A DNA stretch of 11,313 nt from Bacillota bacterium (lineage in GTDB: Bacteria; Bacillota; UBA4882; UBA8346). A program made the position numbers and the translations under genes. The stretch is from NCBI GenBank assembly GCA_023415375.1, contig JAEZKW010000047.1, forward strand, positions 1 to 11,313. The letters run 5' to 3'. Positions 7,024 through 11,313 of this stretch are shown one piece after another (position 1 is the stretch's first letter; every line of letters starts with the position of its first letter). The notes under the pieces were generated by a model. The model was not told the DNA's origin, did no database searches, and was given only the letters and a program-made list of their open reading frames with translations.

Positions 7024-8430
7024 GTGCGGAAATTCTATAGCAAAATATTATTGGGATTCACTTTGATAATCATTTTGGCGGTAGTTGGGTTTGCACAATC
7101 TCCTAATCAAACTGGTTCGAAAGATAGCTCCGGGCTGGAAATTACAGTTTACAACGAAGATTTAGCATTCGTCAAGGAAACCCGCATTCTTGATATATCG
7201 ACCGGGACCGGATCTGTTCAATTTGCGGATGTCCCGGAACGGATTGATCCGGCTTCAGTCGGTTTTAAGGCAGGAAATAACTTGGTACGGGTCTTGGAAC
7301 AAAATTACGAGTATGATGTAGTCAGTAATGGCAGGCTGCTTCAAAAATTTCTTGGAGAAAAGATTAAAATTATTGGTAATCAGGGAGAAAGTTTTGATGG
7401 TTATCTACTGAGTACCGGTGATGACCTTATTTTAGCGAGTGCTCCAAAAGGTGGAGAAGTAAGAATCGTCAAAGCTTCCCAGGTCAAATCGATCATATTT
7501 CCCGAGCTACCAAGCGGCCTCGTATTGAAACCTACTTTGGTCTGGATGGTCCAGAATACAGGTAAGCCAGGTGCCTATCCGGTCAAGGTTACTTACCTTA
7601 CAGGCGGGATGTCATGGAAAGCTGATTATGTGGCAACAGTCAATCAAACAGATGATAAAGTTGATCTAGCCGGCTGGGTTACCTTGAACAATCAGAGTGG
7701 CGCTGATTTCAAAGATGCCCGTCTCAAGCTGGTTGCCGGTGAAGTTCATCGGGTATCGCCGGATGGAGCCCAACCGCTAAGAATGGATAAATCTGTTTTG
7801 AGGAAAATGTCCGACAATGATTTCAAAGAAGAATCGTTTTCAGAGTATCATTTATATACTCTTAACCGTACAACCACATTAAAAAATAATCAAATCAAAC
7901 AGGTGGAATTATTAACTGTCAATTCAATTCCCGCTAAAAAACTTTTCATTTATAATGGCGCCTTGGACCCCAAAAAAGTCCAAGTGATGTTGGAATTTAA
8001 AAACAACACTGCGGCTAATTTAGGAATTCCTTTACCGAAAGGGCGAATCCGGGTCGAGCAAGCGGATGGGGAAGGCTCCCTGCAGTTTATTGGTGAAGAC
8101 TGGATTGATCATACGCCTAAAGATGAAAAAGTCCGGGTTTATCTCGGAAATGCCTTTGACATTGTAGGGGAGCGCCTAAATACCGGCGTCAAAGAACCGG
8201 CCCAAAATGTCCGTGAAGAAAGTTACCGGATTACACTTCATAACCATAAAGAAACAGCGGTAACGGTGACTGCAGTTGAAAACCTGAGATCTTGGAATGA
8301 ATGGAAAATCATAAATAATAGCCATGATTATATCAAAACCGAGGCCGGAAAGGCTGAGTTCACTGTGAATATTCCAGCGGGCGGGGAAACAGTGATTTCC
8401 TATACAGTCCGGTATAAAATAAAATCATAA
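7024..8430 (+). CDS. secreted DUF4139 domain-containing protein
   Basis: A 468-residue protein of the DUF4139 family, beta-rich proteins of unknown function. The N-terminus MRKFYSKILLGFTLIIILAVVGFA is a Sec signal peptide: basic start, hydrophobic core about residues 8-23, and likely cleavage after A24 before QS. There is no lipobox cysteine and no second membrane segment. The mature part begins with LEITVYNEDLAFVKETR, the typical opening strand. The DUF4139 region follows from about residue 165 (PTLVWMVQNTG...YLTGGMSWKADYVATV) to the end. It includes the LAGWVTLNNQSGADFKDARLKLVAG block and a terminal IPAGGETVISYTVRYKI. GTG at 7024 follows a GGGGGAAG site. It is probably exported and then free or wall-associated. 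Nothing in the 134 bp upstream makes a convincing promoter. No operon partner; the T-box promoter follows directly. Confidence 0.88.
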   Translation: MRKFYSKILLGFTLIIILAVVGFAQSPNQTGSKDSSGLEITVYNEDLAFVKETRILDISTGTGSVQFADVPERIDPASVGFKAGNNLVRVLEQNYEYDVVSNGRLLQKFLGEKIKIIGNQGESFDGYLLSTGDDLILASAPKGGEVRIVKASQVKSIIFPELPSGLVLKPTLVWMVQNTGKPGAYPVKVTYLTGGMSWKADYVATVNQTDDKVDLAGWVTLNNQSGADFKDARLKLVAGEVHRVSPDGAQPLRMDKSVLRKMSDNDFKEESFSEYHLYTLNRTTTLKNNQIKQVELLTVNSIPAKKLFIYNGALDPKKVQVMLEFKNNTAANLGIPLPKGRIRVEQADGEGSLQFIGEDWIDHTPKDEKVRVYLGNAFDIVGERLNTGVKEPAQNVREESYRITLHNHKETAVTVTAVENLRSWNEWKIINNSHDYIKTEAGKAEFTVNIPAGGETVISYTVRYKIKS

Positions 8431-8436
8431 AAGGAT

Positions 8437-8470
8437 TTGCTTATTTTTGGAATTCATGATAGTATATAAT
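8437..8470 (+). promoter_or_regulatory. promoter of the T-box leader and hom
   Basis: TTGCTT (8437-8442), a 17-bp spacer, then TAGTAT (8460-8465). An overlapping perfect TATAAT sits at 8465-8470 but with a 22-bp spacing. Either -10 puts the transcript start about 10-20 nt before Stem I of the T-box. Which one is used cannot be told by eye. Confidence 0.6.
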
Positions 8471-8684
8471 TTAATATATTAGAAAACGATGACAGGGACA
8501 TGTCGTTTTGCTTTATTAGAAGAGATGGAGGGTCAGCGGCTGAAAGCCTTCCTTAATAAAGGGCATAACGATACCACCTTGGAGTGGCTGCCGGAACACA
8601 AGTATGGTAGCCCGGTGCGGCCGTTATCCGTTCTTAAGTCGGGTTTTTTACCAAAAAAGGTGGGACCGCGGAAGTAATATGGAT

Positions 8685-8704
8685 TTATGCACACGGGTGC
8701 ATAA
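8685..8704 (+). other. perfect hairpin inside the antiterminator loop
   Basis: TTATGCAC (8685-8692) and GTGCATAA (8697-8704) form a perfect 8-bp stem with the tetraloop ACGG. It lies between the T-box core and the 3' strand of the antiterminator, where T-boxes usually have only a short loop. ATGCATAA is partly repeated at 8707-8713. Confidence 0.7.
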
Positions 8705-8717
8705 CATGCATAATAGA

Positions 8718-8753
8718 ACCTTTCGTCCTTTTAACAGGATGAAAGGTTTTTTT
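8718..8753 (+). terminator. T-box regulated intrinsic terminator
   Basis: ACCTTTCGTCCT (8718-8729) pairs with AGGATGAAAGGT (8736-8747) with a single G-U, around the loop TTTAAC, followed by seven T (8747-8753). Its 5' arm is the same sequence that forms the 3' side of the antiterminator, so the two are mutually exclusive. Confidence 0.93.
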
Positions 8754-8837
8754 ATTTTAAATACAGGAACAGCTTAAGAAAGTCGGAAGGGTGGCTCCTA
8801 AAAACTTTAATGAAAGTCGAATTAATAACCAAATAAC

Positions 8838-8860
8838 AAGTAACGAAGTAACGAATTACT
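8838..8860 (+). repeat. short tandem repeat and small hairpin before the hom ribosome binding site
   Basis: AAGTAACG occurs twice in tandem (8838-8845 and 8846-8853). AGTAA (8847-8851) and TTACT (8856-8860) form a 5-bp hairpin with a CGAA loop ending six bases before the AAGGAG site (8866-8871). It may be without function, or may space or expose the ribosome binding site. Confidence 0.35.
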
Positions 8861-8880
8861 ATACGAAGGAGTGGTTTATA

Positions 8881-10182
8881 ATGCAAGATCATCTAGTGAA
8901 TATCGGAATCCTGGGGCTAGGTACAGTGGGGACCGGTGTAGCGCGCGTATTAACCGAACAACAGGAGCTTTTAAAAACCAGATCTGCGCTTAATTTTAAC
9001 TTAAAGGCAATTGCTGAACTTAACTGGGATAAAAAACGAGATTTAAATCTTTCGGGAGTCCATTGTACTTCCAATGCCGATGATATATTGGAAGATCCGG
9101 AAATCGACATTGTGGTCGAAACGATGGGTGGATATGAGCCGGCCTTTACTTTTATCCGTAAAGCCTTAAGGAATCGCAAACATGTCGTAACGGCCAACAA
9201 AGCTCTCATAGCCACCAAGGGGCGAGAATTATTTAAAATAGCGGCCGAAAACGAAGTTGATTTGTTATTTGAAGCCAGTGTTGGCGGAGGGATCCCAATC
9301 ATCAAGGGACTACGGGAAGGGTTGGTGGCCAATAAAATCGAGAGTATTTACGGTATTTTAAATGGTACCTCCAATTACATCCTTACCCGCATGCATCAGG
9401 AAGAATTGGAGTTTGAAGAGGCTTTAAAAGAAGCCCAAGCAAAAGGCTTTGCCGAAGCTGATCCAACCTTGGATGTTGGTGGGGGGGATGCCGCCCATAA
9501 GTTAACAATTTTGTCTTCCATTGCTTCGACAGCATTTGTCAATTTTAACGATCTTTATGTGGAAGGGATTACCAATATCACTAAGCTCGATATCAATTTT
9601 GCCAAACAGTTTGGCTATACCATTAAATTATTGGCTACATATCGGGCATTACCGGACGGATTAGATCTGCGGGTTCATCCAACCCTGATTCCCAATAGTC
9701 ATTTATTAGCAGCCGTCAATTTTGAATTGAATGCAATTTTTGTCAAGGGAGATTTCGTAGGTAACACCATGTTCTACGGCCCTGGGGCCGGCGAACGGCC
9801 GACCGCCAGCGCGATTGTAGGAGATATTGTCGACCTGTCCCGAGATTTGTTATTAAAAGAGGGCGAACAGTTCTGTAACCGGACAATTAATCCTCATCAT
9901 GATGTAAAAACGTTACCGATTGAAAAAATTCGCAATCGTTTTTACCTACGGCTTTATACCCAGGACGTCCCCGGTATTTTTTCAAAAATATCGGGAGTCT
10001 TAGGTGATAATGGTATTTCCATATCTTCGGTAGTGCAGCTAGAGACTCATGGCAAGGATAACTATGTCCCAATTGTAATTTTGACCCATGAAGCTTCTGA
10101 GTTTGACATGAATCAAGCGTTGCAGCAGTTAGGGAAATTTGATTTTGTTCGTGAGAATTACTTAAGATTACGGCTATTTTAA
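8881..10182 (+). CDS. hom: homoserine dehydrogenase
   Basis: Reduces L-aspartate 4-semialdehyde to L-homoserine with NAD(P)H, the branch point to threonine, methionine and isoleucine; cytoplasmic. At 433 aa it has the usual Gram-positive length. It shows the N-terminal Rossmann motif GLGTVGTG (12-19) and the catalytic-region lysine K107 in TANKALIA. The substrate-binding blocks GGGIPII, NGTSNYILT (161-169) and AEADPTLDV...DAAHKL (192-208) follow. A C-terminal ACT domain (about 353-430, FYLRLYTQDVPGIFSKISGVL) probably gives threonine feedback inhibition. The ATG at 8881 is chosen because AAGGAG (8866-8871) precedes it. An in-frame GTG at 8791 would add 30 residues not seen in the family. Transcription is governed by the upstream T-box. 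It stands alone: no thrB or thrC before the terminator, and no aspartokinase in the window. Confidence 0.97.
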   Translation: MQDHLVNIGILGLGTVGTGVARVLTEQQELLKTRSALNFNLKAIAELNWDKKRDLNLSGVHCTSNADDILEDPEIDIVVETMGGYEPAFTFIRKALRNRKHVVTANKALIATKGRELFKIAAENEVDLLFEASVGGGIPIIKGLREGLVANKIESIYGILNGTSNYILTRMHQEELEFEEALKEAQAKGFAEADPTLDVGGGDAAHKLTILSSIASTAFVNFNDLYVEGITNITKLDINFAKQFGYTIKLLATYRALPDGLDLRVHPTLIPNSHLLAAVNFELNAIFVKGDFVGNTMFYGPGAGERPTASAIVGDIVDLSRDLLLKEGEQFCNRTINPHHDVKTLPIEKIRNRFYLRLYTQDVPGIFSKISGVLGDNGISISSVVQLETHGKDNYVPIVILTHEASEFDMNQALQQLGKFDFVRENYLRLRLF

Positions 10183-10188
10183 ACCTCG

Positions 10189-10224
10189 ACCCTTTCGTCC
10201 TTTAACGAGGACGGAAGGGTTTTT
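10189..10224 (+). terminator. rho-independent terminator after hom
   Basis: ACCCTTTCGTCC (10189-10200) pairs with GGACGGAAGGGT (10209-10220), 12 bp with one G-T, around TTTAACGA, followed by a T run. It starts 7 bp after the stop. Its 5' arm and loop are nearly identical to the T-box terminator upstream of the same gene. Confidence 0.93.
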
Positions 10225-10274
10225 ATTTTATTGGATGCATCGGTCTTGCGTTTACGATTATTATAAAATGAATA

Positions 10275-10303
10275 TTGAAAAATTGTTATCGAAATGATAC
10301 AAT
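10275..10303 (+). promoter_or_regulatory. sigma-A type promoter for the response regulator transcript
   Basis: TTGAAA (10275-10280), a 17-bp spacer, and TACAAT (10298-10303): a near-consensus promoter. The start would fall near 10310, inside the first operator, leaving a leader of about 227 nt. Confidence 0.75.
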
Positions 10304-10306
10304 TAT

Positions 10307-10320
10307 TGTAAACGCTTACA
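10307..10320. promoter_or_regulatory. cre-like operator 1 (CcpA/LacI family)
   Basis: TGTAAACGCTTACA fits the CcpA consensus TGWNANCGNTNWCA at every fixed position and has perfect TGTAA/TTACA half-sites around CG. It starts three bases after the -10 and covers the likely transcript start, a position expected to give repression. Another LacI-family repressor could bind it instead of CcpA. Confidence 0.75.
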
Positions 10321-10324
10321 AAAT

Positions 10325-10407
10325 AAATTTATCGTGCAGGATATTTAATTATATTAAGGACAGATAAATTTTGTTGGGCTATTTGTAGTGATAACAAATG
10401 CAAATAG
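10325..10407 (+). other. structured untranslated leader between the two operators
   Basis: AAATTTATC (10325-10333) pairs with GATAAATTT (10363-10371), 9 bp. An inner TTAAT/ATTAA hairpin lies between the arms. Then CTATTTG (10379-10385) can pair with CAAATAG (10401-10407), or ATTTGT (10381-10386) with ACAAAT (10394-10399). The last two pairings exclude each other. No known riboswitch is recognised and no open reading frame is evident here. Confidence 0.4.
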
Positions 10408-10456
10408 TTCTAGAGAAAAAATAATTGCAAAAGATACTCTAAAAATAAGTTTAAAA

Positions 10457-10470
10457 TGTAAGCGATTACA
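10457..10470. promoter_or_regulatory. cre-like operator 2 (CcpA/LacI family)
   Basis: TGTAAGCGATTACA also fits the CcpA consensus fully. In reverse orientation operator 1 matches it at 13 of 14 bases. It lies exactly 150 bp downstream of operator 1 and 67 bp before the response regulator ATG. A weak promoter (TTGCAA at 10425, TTTAAA at 10450, 19-bp spacer) may end just before it, so it could be a second promoter-operator unit or a roadblock/loop partner of the first. Confidence 0.72.
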
Positions 10471-10536
10471 TAGTGAGACTGGGAATAATATTGAATAAAA
10501 GTGCTGGTGAAATTAAAAAAGTAGAGGTGGTATCCA

Positions 10537-11313
10537 ATGTTTAAATTATTGATTGCCGCTGATAAGCCGGCCGGATGTGAGGCCCTTCACAATTGGGTGA
10601 AGGAAAACTTTGGAGATCTCTTTCATGTTTTAAAAACAGTAAATGAAAAACCAATCCTGGATGAAGTATTCTTCCATCGGCCCGATTTTATTTTTTTAGA
10701 TATAGACCGGCCGAGGCTTAGCCTTTTGAAAGATGCAGCTCAAATTAGAGTTTATTTACCGGAGTGTCGACTGATTGTAATATCGACTTTTTCAAATTTA
10801 AACTATACTCGGGCTGCTCTGTCAATTGGTGCCGATGAGTATATCGATAAACCTGTATCAACTGAAAAAATGAAAGCTGGGGTCTATCGGGCCATCGAAA
10901 CTATAAATATCAAGCCCGTTCATCCCGATACCCCCCCTTTGCAAGCTAACTTTGAAGGTGATGAAGGTAGAACATCCCGGGCGAAGGCTCTATTAACCTT
11001 GGCAATCGATTATTTGGAACGTAATTATCAACAGGATATTTCTTTGGATGATATGGCTGAAAGAATTCAAATAAGTCCTTTTTATCTTAGTAAGTTGTTT
11101 AAAAAATCGGTTGGGGAGAATTTTATTGATTATTTAACGGCAGTACGGATTCGTAAGGCCAAGGAATTTTTGGCAAATCCCCGTTATACGATTAAAGATG
11201 TCTGTTATCAGGTTGGTTATAAAGATCCGAATTATTTTGCCAGAGTATTCAAAAAAACCTGCGGGATTACCCCGACTGAATACCAAACAAGGCATTTATC
11301 AATAGGAATAGAA
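10537..11313 (+). CDS. YesN-like response regulator, receiver plus AraC-type DNA-binding domain, 3' end outside window
   Basis: An open frame of 259 codons running off the right edge. Residues 1-120 are a CheY-like receiver: phosphoacceptor Asp55 in PDFIFLDID, Ser83/Thr84 in VISTFSN and Lys105 in YIDKP. The acidic pair is incomplete: LLIAADKP replaces the usual LLIVDDEP, so only Asp9 remains. After a short Pro-rich linker (about 136-145) comes an AraC/XylS double helix-turn-helix (about 157-255). It contains ISLDDMAERIQISPFYLSKLFKK and IKDVCYQVGYKDPNYFARVFKK, followed by GITPTEYQ. The AraC domain is essentially complete, so few residues are missing. The ATG at 10537 follows AGAGGTGG at six bases. 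Such regulators usually act with a YesM-type sensor kinase on sugar-uptake or polysaccharide genes. No kinase is in view; it may follow downstream. The cre-like operators upstream suggest catabolite control. Confidence 0.93.
   Translation, partial: MFKLLIAADKPAGCEALHNWVKENFGDLFHVLKTVNEKPILDEVFFHRPDFIFLDIDRPRLSLLKDAAQIRVYLPECRLIVISTFSNLNYTRAALSIGADEYIDKPVSTEKMKAGVYRAIETINIKPVHPDTPPLQANFEGDEGRTSRAKALLTLAIDYLERNYQQDISLDDMAERIQISPFYLSKLFKKSVGENFIDYLTAVRIRKAKEFLANPRYTIKDVCYQVGYKDPNYFARVFKKTCGITPTEYQTRHLSIGIE

Larger units (their letters stand above)
8486..8753 (+). promoter_or_regulatory. T-box leader, probable threonine (ACC) specifier, controlling hom
   Basis: A transcription-attenuation riboswitch that reads the charging state of a tRNA. 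Stem I opens with the kink-turn GATGA (8488-8492). CAGGG (8493-8497) then pairs with CCTTG (8577-8581), followed by GAG. GTCGTT (8502-8507) pairs with AACGAT (8567-8572), and GCTTTATTA pairs with TAATAAAGG above. The AGAGATGG and GGAGG/CCTTCC distal parts follow. The specifier strand reads ACC (8573-8575) followed by a purine, i.e. Thr. The CCGTTATC element is at 8621-8628 and the T-box core GGTGGGACCGCGG at 8659-8671. Antiterminator: AAAAGG (8655-8660) pairs CCTTTT (8727-8732), and GCGGAAG (8668-8674) pairs CTTTCGT (8720-8726). This excludes the terminator that overlaps it. Uncharged tRNA-Thr should turn on hom. Oddities are a 45-nt insert with its own hairpin and a TGGG bulge. T-box identity is near certain, threonine likely. 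Confidence 0.95.

Noticed and set aside
8489..8677. 62-aa open reading frame (MTGTCRFALLEEMEG...)
   Set aside because: It lies wholly inside Stem I to the core of the T-box leader, has no ribosome binding site, and is a by-product of the RNA structure.
8791..8880. 30-residue N-terminal extension of homoserine dehydrogenase from an in-frame GTG
   Set aside because: The ATG at 8881 has a proper AAGGAG site and gives the family's usual beginning and length; the extension has low-complexity, non-conserved sequence.
8889..9332. 147-codon minus-strand open frame opposite hom
   Set aside because: Antisense shadow of a well-conserved enzyme gene; Ser/Arg-rich product typical of reverse-frame reading.

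Overview
The window looks like a chromosomal segment of a Bacillota (Firmicutes) bacterium of moderate-to-low GC. The reasons are strong purine-rich ribosome binding sites, frequent GTG/TTG starts, sigma-A type promoters with extended -10 elements, a textbook T-box leader, cre-like operators and intrinsic terminators with U-tracts. I cannot place it to genus. There is no phage, IS, CRISPR or tRNA/rRNA signal. It reads as core metabolism mixed with poorly known accessory genes.

Left part (1-2860): the 3' end of phosphate acetyltransferase (pta), followed after 33 bp by a GNAT acetyltransferase on the same strand. Facing them is a DegT/DnrJ-family PLP aminotransferase whose stop lies 12 bp from the GNAT stop. 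Its promoter is back-to-back with the guaA promoter in a 227-bp divergent intergenic region that also carries an inverted repeat.

Middle (2861-6889): guaA encodes a long, human-like GMP synthase (about 622 aa rather than the usual ~510-525 aa) and ends in a terminator. Then come two unrecognised soluble proteins in convergent orientation (5022-5717 + and 5811-6398 -). The start of the first overlaps a short ORF in another frame that has a good ribosome binding site. A YjbQ/UPF0047 protein follows.

Right part (7024-11313): a secreted DUF4139 protein, then a complete T-box leader with a threonine (ACC) specifier controlling homoserine dehydrogenase (hom). Hom diverts aspartate semialdehyde toward Thr/Met, so charged tRNA-Thr would shut it down. 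The leader has an extra perfect hairpin in the loop of its antiterminator. The terminator after hom strongly resembles the T-box terminator. After it, a 350-bp region holds a good sigma-A promoter, two exact matches to the CcpA/LacI-family operator consensus 150 bp apart, and hairpins between them. This leads into a YesN-like response regulator (receiver plus AraC DNA-binding domain) that runs off the right edge and has a degenerate acidic pocket.

No multi-gene undescribed system is evident. The most interesting points are the operator pair with structured leader, the T-box insert, the long GMP synthase, and the unrecognised convergent gene pair.
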